Source: Hsuehochloa calcarea (Eukaryota > Streptophyta > Magnoliopsida > Poales > Poaceae). Taken from it: 64,000 bases of DNA. Position numbers and translations under genes: made by a program. Below, one piece after another: positions 32,576 through 43,503 of the stretch. The first letter of the stretch is position 1. Each line of letters starts with the position of its first letter. Where the stretch lies: positions 23,741,282-23,805,281 of the forward strand of contig CM070615.1 in NCBI GenBank assembly GCA_036346395.1. Reading direction: 5' to 3'. Below the pieces are notes generated by a model. That model saw only the letters and a list, made by a program, of their open reading frames with translations. It was not told the DNA's origin and ran no database searches.

Positions 32576-33102
32576 GTCCTCCCTCAAGGTTTGATGGTGG
32601 CTTCGCTTGGCCGTTGGGGCCGGTGGGGCCGCCCCTACGATAAAACCCTATCACAGACGGTTCGGGAATAGAACCGTCTGTGATGATAAAACTGTCTATG
32701 ATACTTTTGTTTTGTTGGGTGGGAAAACAAAAATTTGGACTTAATGGGTGGGCTGCCAAAACTCGCTTTATGTTAACAGAGTCTCCTCACACCTCCATCT
32801 CCTCCTCTGCCATCTCTCCTCTAATCGAGTGCCGCTGTCTCGCTCTGACCTTGTGCTCTGGCCTCCCCCGATCTCATCGCCCACGGCCTCCTCCACCTCG
32901 CCCCAGCCTCGTCGTCGCTGGCCTCCCACGACCTCGTCATCGCCCCCGGCCTCCCACGACCTCCTCGCCCCCGGCCTCCTCCACTTCGTCACCCCGTCTT
33001 CCCCCTAGCTCGTCATTGCCGGCCTCCCACGACCTCGTTGCCCGGCCTCCCAGGACATCACTCTCTCTACTCCCCCCTTTTGCTCTATGATGTGAATTAC
33101 TA
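32576..33102. other. Continuation of block A homology; CACTA-like piece and C-rich stretch
   Basis: 32650-32720 has CACAGACGGTTCGGGAATAG with its inverted partner, another CACTA-like subterminal pair. 32780-33080 is a CTC/GCC-rich stretch with degenerate ~30-bp repeats of CGGCCTCCCACGACCTCG. Homology to block B runs to 32932, where B is interrupted at 57905. No recognisable protein. Confidence 0.55.
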
Positions 33103-34800
33103 TGTGAGGACCCCGGTTTATTAAGCTTGCAATGCTTAGTCACCAATTGACCCTAGCATCGCAAACAAAATAACCCGTGTCTTCGAGATATGTATACTTC
33201 CCAGAAATGCAGTACACACAACCCTTTTACAAAATTCATGCATCAATTCCATTCAAGACATAGAACCAAAGCAACACTTAACAATTCAAAAGACAAACAT
33301 AGTAGAGTTATTACAAAAGGGGGGCCGACCGGCCGAAAGACATACAATTAACTAAATAGATAGCGGAAGCGAAATGCATAAGATGGTGATAAACAGAAGG
33401 GCCAATTAGTGTGCCTTTACCCACAAGGCAACCAACCGGACCACCAAGCCAGTCGTCAAACCCGCAGCACATCTCACAAAAGTGAGGCCCTTGGGGCTCA
33501 CCTTCCTCCTCTGTAATAAATAGTTAAGCAAAGCAAATGAGTACAAAAATTGTACTCCGCAAGACTTACGTGTAGAGTAACAGACCAATACATAGCTGCA
33601 TGCAAGCTTATTTAAGTGGAGGTTGTATGTTTCATTTTCAGCACAAAGCAAGTTTTATTTGCAATAATGTAGTACATTTAAAAGTAAGTTTACAATCTAT
33701 TTTTATTGTTCAAATAACAGTAAATAACAACATAATAACAATAAAAAGATGACAACAATATCCTGGAAGTGACTAACCCAATAGTCACCACAACAATAGC
33801 ATGAAAAACCTATTCATACCACCCATGCCATGTTTTAATTAAAGATTGTAGACTAATTCTTGCGGGAAATAACCAAGCTTGTTCATAACCTAGGACGAGG
33901 CTATTCGAATAGATTTAACCCTGTAGGGGTGTACCAATGTACCCACACGCCAGACCGCCTTTTTGCCAAGCTATGAAGCACACTTCCTTAGGTATGCCGG
34001 CACGGCTAAGTCCTACGAGATATTTCCAATATTATGTATTAACTACAAGTCGCCATATGGGAGGAAACCCCATACGTTGATGCGGAGTCATCAAAGATGC
34101 TCACCTCCTTATAAAGGACGATGCTCCTTGCAGTGGGTAACCCCCACTACTGCTCACCCAAACACACAAGTTTTCTTTTTCAACACAACACACACAACCA
34201 CCATGAGACCCGGAGCAAACACACGCCAAAGTACTAAGTCAAGAGATGTCCCATATCCCTCTCGTGTGGTTAGCACGCAAAATTGATTGGATCAATGGCG
34301 CAAGTAATTCGGTCTTTGTTGACTCGGGCACCATTCCATGCCACACCAAACAATCACAACATCGTACCATTATGCCCAAGTCTAAAACAATTTTATTTTT
34401 AGTTTTAGATTTAGAAATTAACAAAGCACATGGTGCTGGACATAATGAAGTAATAATAAGATTTGTGTGATCAAGATCATCAACTAAGTCGATGATCGCC
34501 CAATACTACCGATAGCTAAGCATATCTAAACATATTAACTCGTAATCTACTAAGTACCAAGAGTCCATCCAATGAACTCTAATCACAACAAATAACCCAG
34601 GCTCAGGTAGTTGAGAGTAATCATTTACCTACAGAGTATGCAACTATAGGATACACTAATCAAACCATAATTTAACAATAAAATAGCAATGCATACATAC
34701 AAGTTGAAATCAATATATTAGACTTGAAAATACTGGGATTAACATGATCAAACTGTTTACCTTTATTTGCTGGTACTCTGGACATTCTCACGATTATTTT
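33103..34800 (-). mobile_element. Long Gypsy LTR, terminal part (third family copy)
   Basis: TGTGAGGACCCCGGTTTATTAAGC at 33103 and about 1.7 kb of collinearity with the 16523 LTR up to AACATGATCAAACTG. After that the homology is lost. The left pentamer is TACTA; no matching right end was found. Confidence 0.7.
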
Positions 34801-36440
34801 GGTTACACTCTTGCATCATCGCCGTCTAACGATAAGAACTGACAAAGTGAAAACACCGAATAAACACCAAGAAATCCAAGAGTCTCCAAAAATTAAAAAA
34901 GTAATACAGAAGATAGAAAATGAAGTTAGATGCATTTAGGTGATAATTTTCATCCACTTGGAGTTCATTTCAATTAATTAGGATTTGTGAAGTTGTAATA
35001 AACCTAACAGACACCTAGTACTCACGAGACTCTCTCCGGGCATTCTATGTAGACACCCACAAGTGATCATACAGTCAAAATCAATCCTATTATATTCTCT
35101 CTTCTTTATATTCTCATTCCAAGATACCAAAACACTACGTAAGACTAGGCTCAACTAGAAACATTACAGAGTTACTTAATGATGTAAGACCATACTAATA
35201 TGAAGACACCTTTATATAAAAGAGTATTTTGACCATGCCAAATGTTTGGGATAAGCTCAATTGATTATTAGTTAAGTTGGTTTAGAGAAAGCATTGACTA
35301 GTTGAATATTTATCACCCGATAATTATCCTACTACGTACTAGCTTTCAAATTTGTTAATCCACTATAATGCTGTCATACTAAGTATTTGTTAGCAATGAT
35401 GTTTTGATCTATAAGTGGGTTCAACCGACAATACAACCTTTTCGCACAACACCTTCCTAGTTGATTTTCTAGAAAATCTCCTTCATTACTAATTTCCAAG
35501 ATTTGTTACTACAGTAAGATAATGGTCCGAGACTAATTGATTTAAGACCAACTCTAACTACTACTTTAACGTTATTATAAGACTATTGACAATCCCGATT
35601 ATCTAAAGATTATCTCAACTAGGCATACATCCTACAAAATGATATCTTTACGAATTACGGTGTTACTAGTTAACAATTGTGATACTTGTCGGAGTTATTG
35701 CTATTCATCTATAACAACCAATTTTCTTCACAACTAAGGTACTAATGTCTGAACCTCCTTTAACTCATCTTCAGATTTTCTAACAAAAGTGACCTAAAGG
35801 ACATCAACCAACTTGGTTGGCATAAGAGATAAGGTTTTGCATATTTGATTAATTTCTGATGGTCTCAAAATACTCATCCCCAATTAATTTTCAGATTTGC
35901 TTACTTCTAGTAGAGCAATCATACAGCTAAGAGTGGTTGAGCTCTAACATCACCCAATCCTAATTCATTTCATCAAAGTCTTTCACTGAGTCGACAACTA
36001 CCCTCCTCATAAATTACTTATTCAAATTTGTTTCCAAATCAGTTGGTTGTTGTTAGATAAATGCCAAGCTAATTGAATTTAACAGAGACTCTATCTACTG
36101 TATTGATCATGTGATTAACCTTCTGACAGTCCTATGATTATTCAGATTACTGTTCATGTTACACACAGCAGCTAGAGTTGAATGAACAAATCTGGACTCC
36201 AACTCAACTTCCAACTGCTACTCAGAAGAGTGATTCAGTTGACAATCTCACACTTGATAGCAAAAGGACAGTGGATTATGTAAATGAGTTTTACTGACAA
36301 AATTCATCTTCTTCTAAAACACCTCTGCTCATACATCAGTGCATCCCAAAAATGCCTTACTATACTGACAACCAAACTCCATAATAAGATCAATTATTCA
36401 TTTGTCAGAAACATTTGGGGTGATCAAAAGACATTCACAA
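34801..36440. other. AT-rich non-coding stretch
   Basis: No open frame above 60 codons with any recognisable content. It is rich in AACT/ATTG-type words and not repeated elsewhere in the window. It may be a family variant of the LTR interior or sequence inserted into it. Confidence 0.4.
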
Positions 36441-37570
36441 AACTTGTTAATAATACAATGGCTTGATCATCAAGGGTACCATTGATAGTCATAGAGAAAA
36501 AATAACCAGAGAGGCAGTAACAAAGGAGGTGGCCGGCAGTTTGGGGTGGCAGCGTCACCGACGAAGGAGACACCAGCGCCGGCCGAGCACAGGCAAAATG
36601 GGACCGTGGACGGTATATGAACCGAGTGGTGGTGGTGGCACGTCTTAAGGAGGACGGTGGCGACCGGACGAGAGCGAGCGGCGGCCGGACACGAAGAGAA
36701 AAGATACTGGCGGTGCACGGTGAGGTTGGGGTCGAATAGGGGACCATGAGGACCAGCGGTGTACTGAACACGCCAGGGTGGTCGGCAGAGGCGGAAGGTG
36801 GCAGGCGTCTTGGCGACGGTGAGCCCGCGGCAAGCAGGGGTAGACCTCGGCACGACGACGACTGGGGAAGGGGAGCTCAAGTGAGTGGTAGGGTGAGGGA
36901 GAAGGAAGAGGTGGCGGCACCTAGGACACATCAGCGCCGGGAGGAGAGAGCCGAGAGGCCGGTCCAGGGAGCCGAGGGAGGAGCGCAGCAGCACCAGCGG
37001 TCGTAGACCAGGCCGGCCAAGCCACAGGAACAACCAGGGGAGAGAACCCAGAGCGGGAGGCCGAGCGAGGGCCGGATCTGGAGGAGCCGAGGCGCGCAGA
37101 TTGGCGCTGGGCGCGATGGAGGCCGAGGGTCGACGGAGCGGCCGGATCTGGGCCGGGAAATGGGAAGGTGGCGCCGGGAGAGGCCGGGAGAGTGGTGTCG
37201 GCCGAGAGGGGTAGGGAGACGAGCTCGGTGGCAGCGCCGGCTGGGAAATGGAGCGGCGATGCTAGGGCGGCCCTTGGTGGAGAAAGAAATGGGCCGGGGG
37301 AGGAGGAATGGCTGGAGGGAGACGGTGTTCGGCTGATTAGAGGGAGGCGGAGGAATCAGAAGCTCTGATCGCACGAAGACGTGTGGCGGCCGGAGTCGTG
37401 CGCGCATGCATGGCGTGCGGGGCTGCGATGACCTCGCGCGCTTGCACATGGAGGATGATGACTACGGCCGGGGTCCCCCATTAAGCAGCAGAGAAGACAG
37501 CTCAGTCGGCAAAATGGGTTGGGCTCGGCGCTTTGCTGGTTGGGTGGGAACATGGTCCGAACAAAGGAAT
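36441..37570 (-). other. GC-rich LTR-like segment
   Basis: Strong strand asymmetry (G-rich plus strand), like the promoter-side part of the other Gypsy LTRs, ending just before block B's mosaic. The open frames on both strands are compositional. It may be the rest of the LTR begun at 33103, which would make it about 4.4 kb, but no TTACA terminus is present. Confidence 0.35.
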
Positions 37571-38072
37571 TTATTTTTTGCAATGGAAAAAGCTATCACA
37601 GACGGTTCTTGTTTAGAACCACCTGTGAAAGCTTTTTTCATAGACGAACCGTCTGTGGTAATTAATTATCACAGACGGTTCTAAACAAGAACCATCTGTG
37701 ATAGCTTTTTCATAGACGGTTCAAAAACTGTCTATGATGTCCTCATATTATCACAGACATATAAAATCAGATGGTTTAAAAACCGTCTGTGATGACCCTT
37801 TGTATAGTAGCGGTGATTCCGTGCATTATCATACGACAGATCACAGCTTGAATTCTAGTTCTTTAGCTTAAATCACGTAATCTTAATTTGAGGCGGATGG
37901 GTTTCAAAAATAAGTTTTCCATCAGCGCCACGCATTCGGGGAATTTGTTGGCGATATATGCATGCGTGGTAGCATTCATCTTACTATGCACGAGGAGCTT
38001 CAGGGAGAGCTTGTAGGGGCGCAGGTCCAGCAGCCCCGCGGTTAGCAGCAGCTCCGTCATGGCTCACCTTGC

Positions 38073-38130
<58 letters not shown>

Positions 38131-38330
38131 TTTGAATCGGAGTGCGAGGGGTTATGGGGTATATGCTTCAATGCCAAATGTGAGTGGAATGAGGATAAAT
38201 ATAGAAGAAGCTAGAAACAGGGGATTAATAGAGTTGAAAAGCTAGCGACCTATAGGACGTGTTGCACACGAGGAAAAGCTAGCTGGCTATAGGACGTGTC
38301 ACACACGAGGAGTGAGGCGTCCGAATTTTT
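37571..38330. repeat. Leading mosaic of block B
   Basis: Segments that lie apart in block A are joined here in a new order: 37571-37870 matches 3867-4200 (CACTA-like units, better preserved here), 37920-37985 matches 3147-3215, 37985-38062 matches 2597-2690, and 38073-38320 matches 2694-2930 (microsatellite and R1). After 38330 it is collinear with 4430 onward. Confidence 0.75.
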
Positions 38331-38824
38331 TTTTTGCTTTCGGACGTATGCCTCCAAAGATTATCCATAGAATTTTCAGTTTCACATGCTCATACTGTGG
38401 TTCAGAATGTCGTCACGCATCGGTTTGTGCCTGTGTTGTGCGTGCGCATGCATATATATATTACGCTCGGTCAGGGCGATCCATGCGTGCGCCTGGCATG
38501 TTCACGCTTCTCACCGGGGAATTACAAGTTGTGATTTTAGAGGGTCTTAGGTTGGATTGTTGTTCATGCCTGTCCGAGATGCCAGTACTCAAGACTGCAT
38601 GTGTTGCCATAGACTTTTTTTTTTCCATTACAAGAGATAGAATCCACGAGCTCACAAAGTTTCCGCTGAAGTGCACTTCATTTGCATACTTTTGAAGCTT
38701 GCTAGATGAAGTAATTAATCTACACCCACAGCTCCACCTCTCCATCAAGAGGTGGTTTCCGTGCATTATCATACGACAGATCACAACTTGAATTCTAGTT
38801 CTTCAGCTTGAGGCGGATGGGTTT

Positions 38825-39240
38825 CAACCATAACTTTTGCATACGAACTCGGATTGCGACGTTCTTTGGGGCCCCTAAAAGGTCGTTTAGGGCCTCAAAA
38901 CAGCATCCGAAGTTATAGCACCCATTTTCGTTTTTTATTTTTTGCAATGGAAAAAGCTATCACAGACGGTTCTTGTTTAGAACCGCCTGTGAAAGATTTT
39001 TTTACAGACGAACCGTCTGTGATAATTAATTTTCACAGACGGTTCTTGTTCATAACCGTCTGTGATAGTTTTTTCATAGACGGTTCTAAATAAGAACCGT
39101 CTGTGATAGCTTTTTCATAAACGGTTCAAAAACCGTCTATAATGTCCTCATTTCATCATATACATATAAAATCTGATGGTTTAAAAACCAACTATGATGA
39201 CGGTTCCGAACCGTCTGTGATGACCCTTTGTATAGTAGTG
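38825..39240. mobile_element. CACTA-like fragment, block B copy
   Basis: Well-preserved CACAGACGGTTCTTG and CCGTCTGTGATAG pairs at 38962-39110, ending GATGACCCTTTGTATAGTAG. The paired units can fold into several hairpins. It encodes no transposase. Confidence 0.65.
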
Positions 39241-39800
39241 ATGGTTCCGTGCATTATCATACGACAGATCACAGCTTGAATTCTAGTTCTTCAGCTTAAA
39301 TCACGTAATCTTAATTTGAGGCGGATGGGTTTCAAAAATAAGTTTGCCATCAGCGCCACGCATTCGGGGTATTAATTTGTTGGCGATATATGCATGCATG
39401 GTAGCATTCATCTTACAAGACATGCATTAAGGTAAGACATTCATGAAGCACCGGATATATTGTATTGACGACCGCATACATATATAGCGCGAGGAAAAAC
39501 ATTAAACAGCTTTGGTACTTATAGTTCTGTACCTATATATACACATGACACTCCAAACTAACTGGGGTATATGGCTTAAACCGTAATTAAGCTATCATAA
39601 CAAAACCAGGTAATACTAGCTAGCCAGCCACATGTACTTTTACTACGTACTACTAGAGTATGTCGTCAAGCATCCAACTGATCTGGACGACACCCTAGCT
39701 ATTCCATCCTGTTGCCATTACGGTGATGGCTCTGCAGAAGGAAAACAATGACGGAATCGGAATACAAAACATATCACGAATTAACACAAGCTTGATCAAA

Positions 39801-40769
39801 TTAATATGGCATGTTTTCCCGGAAAGAATTAGTTACCCGGGATGGAGCAGCAGCAGGAGTAGGAGCAGGCATCAGCGGAGGCAGTGGTTGCGCTGTTAAA
39901 TCCATAAACAGATTAGTCTCCTTACAAACATGGTACATTACAGCATCCACAAAAATCTTGCAGAACACAGATGCAGGACAAGCTGTAGTCGTCACTTACT
40001 GGAGCACTTGGCAAGGGTCTGCAGAGGAAGCGTGGCGCCACATGTGACCGGAAGAGACATCATGCGCATGAAATCAATGGGCGCGGGCATGAGCTTGTTG
40101 ATGTCGCCGTTCATGCCGTGGCAGAGGCAGATGGGTGCCTCGTCGATGAGAGACTTGAAGCCGTCGCAGCATGTGCTTGGAGGCGCTGCTACGCTGGTGC
40201 TGGTGAGGTAGTCCACGCATGGCATCAACCCCATCAGCGATGACAGGCACTCCGTTGGTTGCGGTGGTGATGGCGACGGCGGCGATGGAGCACCTGCTGG
40301 TGCACTCGGGAACTAGGGACATGTGGCGCACCTGGTGTTCCTGGGAAGCCAGGCAGTGGGGAATTGCGGAAACACAGGGATGCCATGAGGCGGCGGGAGC
40401 GGTGGAAATCTCGGCAATGGCGGACCGTGTGGAAAGCCGGAAGGTGGGCACCGGTGGAAGAGCTGGTAGCGGTGGCGAGCCCGGCAACGGTCGTAGCGGC
40501 GGAAAGCTGGGCAATGGCAGTAGCGGTGGGAAGCCAGGCAATGGAGGGAACTGCGGCAAGCCTGGGATACCCGGGAAGCCGGGCCATGTTGATGGCTGTG
40601 CTACATCGCCGTTGGTGGAGGTAGCAGCGGTCTTCTCCGATGCTTCTTCACCAGCGGTCGCCGCGGGCTTGACCCCCTGGACCCTGATTGCTTCCAATGG
40701 CTGCAGCGTGGCGGCGACGAGGGCGAAGGCGAGGAACAACACGGCGAGGATGCACCTAGATGGCGCCAT
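39801..40769 (-). CDS. Proline-rich lipid-transfer-like (8CM) protein, copy B
   Basis: Same two-exon gene as copy A: exon 1 40000-40769, intron 39893-39999 (107 bp, GTAAGT donor), exon 2 39801-39892. Signal peptide, proline-rich stretch and all eight cysteines are present, so a secreted lipid-binding wall or apoplast protein is again likely. It differs from A by a 2-base loss near 40437 (at a CCGG), a 1-base loss near 40309, the shared break at 40349-40363, and one G missing at 39839-39840. The last change moves the end of exon 2 into another frame, so the tail would read ...PAAAPSRVTNSFRENMPY. If the indels are real this copy is a pseudogene; if they are consensus errors it is a near-identical paralogue or allele. 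Confidence 0.7.
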
Positions 40770-40837
40770 CTTTTGCATGTGGAGGGCTTTCTTTTGCTTT
40801 TGCGTTGTGCAGGACATACATGCAGGGTGGCGACCGA

Positions 40838-40845
40838 TTTATATA
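40838..40845 (-). promoter_or_regulatory. TATA box of 8CM gene copy B
   Basis: Minus-strand TATATAAA about 70 bp upstream of the ATG at 40769, in the same position as in copy A. Confidence 0.65.
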
Positions 40846-41425
40846 GTGCCTTTTGGTGTGCAGATGGAGAATTCAAACACTGGTGTAATAACATCTTCTG
40901 ATCTCTTACAGATCATCATCCGTTATATATCTAGTTAGCATGTCATACCGAGTAGATTGGGTTCTTTGCATGCAGTCAATAGTTTTTGGACACTAGAGTC
41001 CGATCGAGACTCTTGGAGCTTTGCGCTCGAGTTTTTCTTTTTCAGATATAACTGGACAACTGTGAATCTTTGTTTCCCCTTTAAAAAAAACTGAGTCTTA
41101 ATTTGCTATTGTTACGGTTAATTCAGACGTACTTAATCGAGATGAGTTCTTCCATTCAGTCAGGACTCCTGGTGATAATTGATGTCCTGTGTCCCTTTTA
41201 ACTAGAACTGAACAGCAATTTTGATTTGATTGTAGAAGACACGTGTACGTTTACTGCAAGGACTTGTCAGAGTTCATATACAGCCTCTCAACAAGTAACT
41301 GGATTTGTCAGAGTTCATATACAGTCCTCTGTATTTCGATGTTGATCTGCATCGATTTACGCCTATTTGAGAGTTGTCTATGTTCGATATTACTTTGCAT
41401 CCACGTTCTGACCAGAGATTGACTT
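40846..41425. other. Upstream region of 8CM gene B
   Basis: Nearly identical to 6870-7440, including the repeated TGTCAGAGTTCATATACAG motif (41263 and about 41306). No gene seen. Confidence 0.5.
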
Positions 41426-41763
41426 TCACCCTTTGGAATTACTGTAAAATATGGAATGTCCTGTCGCATACATCGCCACAAGCACTCTCTCAGACGGAGG
41501 CGATGCTGCCGTCAGGAAAAGAAAAACCTTCGGAGGCAACACCCACCAATTGGCGAGCTCGGCGGCCCCACCAACATCGGCGAAGGAGGCACAGGGCATC
41601 ACCGTGTGCTCATCGCTTTCGATGGCGATGATATGCATCCACGGTCCATAATCTCGTTGGCCATCCCCTTTATTAGTCTTCAAAATATCTTCAAAGTTCT
41701 TCCAATTTGTAAGGTTTGTAGGTTGATTTTCTAGAAATGGAAAAGTCTTATAACATTTTTTCT
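41426..41763 (-). pseudogene. Unrecognised coding-like fragment, copy B
   Basis: The minus-strand frame of 144 codons (41426-41860) reads through DILKTNKGDGQRDYGPWMHI, VMPCASFADVGGAAELANWW and LPPKVFLFLTAASPP. It is longer and cleaner than copy A (7462-7680). Family not recognised. The start inside the Copia LTR argues that the first ~35 residues are not native. Confidence 0.35.
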
Positions 41764-41964
41764 GAAATAATGAAAGCGAGAGAGAGGAAGCACAAGCATG
41801 GCAAAACAACCGGGCCGACTCTAGCTTATATGGCCAATGCGGCAATTGTACAACAGCCATATATAATGGTTAGGGAAGGATAAGATCATAATCTCCTATA
41901 CAAGGAAAGATAACATAATGATCTCCCATACAACTTGTACACCAAGAAAACCATTGCGCTAACA
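41764..41964 (-). mobile_element. Copia 3' LTR, copy B
   Basis: Collinear with 7779-7982. The minus strand opens TGTTAGCGCAATGG after the polypurine tract. Confidence 0.6.
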
Positions 41965-42147
41965 TCCCCCCTCAGTCGAATCGTGAGGCTTCCGAATGCA
42001 AAGACTGGTGTGGAAATATCGAAAGAATTGAGTTGGAAGGCCCTTCGTCGTGATGTCGACAAACTGCAGTAAAGAAGGCACGTGGAGCACCTAAACGTGA
42101 CTAAGAGACACCTTCTCGTGAACGAATTAAATGTCGATCTCAATATG
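41965..42147 (-). pseudogene. Copia pol C-terminal (RNase H tail) and PPT, copy B
   Basis: Same HIEIDI ... VLHVPSLLQF ... TKGLP tail as 7983-8165, with a purine tract GAGGGGGGATG adjoining the LTR. Truncated upstream at the TGTTGGACCG LTR-like start. Confidence 0.75.
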
Positions 42148-42553
42148 TGTTGGACCGAAGTGGCGACTAGAGGGGGGTGGTCGGTGAATAGAAGCACGAT
42201 CTCTTTTTCACTAAGATCGGATTCAACACGATTTTCACTCCAATAGCTATGAGATCTATGAAGATCAATGTACAAGTACAGAGGAAGACTTGTATTGAAT
42301 CCAATCAAAACCTCGAAGCAAAACAACCAAAAAAACATAAAAACTCAATCTGCAATAAGTTGGGCGGTCTGACCTCTTAGATTGGCGGGTCGACTATTAC
42401 ATGGGGCGGTCTGGCCTCCAGCATTATGAATAGTAAAATCAAAAAACAGAGAGCAAGTACAAGAAGAAGACCATATTGAGGAATATTGCTTGGATTGATT
42501 TGAGATAGATGTTGGTTTACAACCACTCCATCATGGAGGATAAATAATACTCA
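42148..42553 (+). mobile_element. LTR-like segment, copy B
   Basis: 42148-42312 matches 8166-8330. Block-B-specific sequence follows, including GGGCGGTCTGACC and GGGGCGGTCTGG motifs, consistent with continuation of an LTR that block A has lost. A repeated CTCCATCATGGAG palindrome occurs at 42527 and 42597. Confidence 0.45.
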
Positions 42554-42599
42554 ATGCATGAGCACACAATCAATCCAAACTCTAGAAACCTAACACTCC

Positions 42600-43068
42600 A
42601 TCATGGAGCAAAGAAGAGAAGATGTCTGGCCACCCACTTCTTTTGGCCAAAGATGAGGCGTGATGTCGAGCGCTACGTAGCTCGCTGCACTACATGCAAC
42701 AAAGCTAAGTCCCGTCTCCTTCCACATGGACTTTATATGCCTCTTCCTATTCCTAGTGCCCCTTGGGAGGATATTTCTATGGATTTTGTTTTAGGATTGC
42801 CTAGGACAAAGAGGGGGAGAGATAGTATATTTGTAGTAGTGGATCGATTTTCTCAAATGGCACATTTTATATCTTGTCACAAGAGCGATGATGCCACAAA
42901 CATAGCTGATTTGTTTTTCAGGGAAATCATTCGCTTACATGGAGTGCCCAATACTATTGTCTCGGATCGTGATACGAAGTTTTTGAGCCATTTTTGGAGA
43001 TCACTTTGGAATAAATTGGGGACAAAGCTGCTGTTCTCTACTACATGCCATCCCCAAACTGATGGACA
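42600..43068 (+). pseudogene. Ty3/Gypsy integrase fragment, inverted relative to its neighbour
   Basis: Plus-strand frame from 42554. From about residue 16 it is a clean integrase: CTTCNKAKSRLLPHGLY (end of the HHCC finger), the first catalytic Asp in EDISMDFVLGLP, the second in TIVSDRDTKFLSHF, then FSTTCHPQTDGH where it stops at the junction. The third acidic residue (Glu) lies beyond the break, so it cannot be active. The lineage looks the same as the minus-strand gag-protease that begins right after it, implying an inversion or template switch rather than a separate insertion. Confidence 0.85.
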
Positions 43069-43452
43069 TTAGGAGTAAAGTGAATTTTCTTTCTTTATAT
43101 GTGAAAGTATAATGATTAGATCTACCATGATATTTAGTATATCTAATAATAATGAGCATGCTTGTATAGGTACGACATCGCAATCAACATAGTCATGATA
43201 TGATCCAATAAAAAAATATACGCGTACAAGTTTAGTCACCTTCAACTTACCACAAGAATTCAACCATTGAATGTAGTAAGAATGAGGGTGTGGTGTTGTG
43301 GTCAAGCCAAGCTTCTCGACCATGTCTATGCTAGTAAGGTTGTTGCAACTTACGCCATCAATGATGACTCTACATGAACGTTCCTTGATGACGAACTTGG
43401 ATTGAAACAAAATATGGCGTTGATTTTGTTCAAAGAAGCTCCATTTGGGCAC
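43069..43452 (-). pseudogene. Ty3/Gypsy protease, block B copy
   Basis: 127-codon frame with CRVIIDGVSCNNLTSID (retropepsin active-site region) and PHPHSYYIQWLNSCGKLKV, ending in a run of degraded codons. It is cut at 43068 by the inverted integrase. It is out of frame with gag upstream because of small losses at 43485-43535 relative to block A, which reads gag and protease in one frame. Confidence 0.75.
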
Positions 43453-43503
43453 TTAGCACATCTTTGGACAACTAAGCTTTGGTATATGTCGAGGCCTCAT
43501 GGC

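Noticed and set aside
36470..37449. 187- and 172-codon minus-strand frames
   Set aside because: Compositional frames in a GC-rich LTR-like segment. No domain, no repeat elsewhere as protein.
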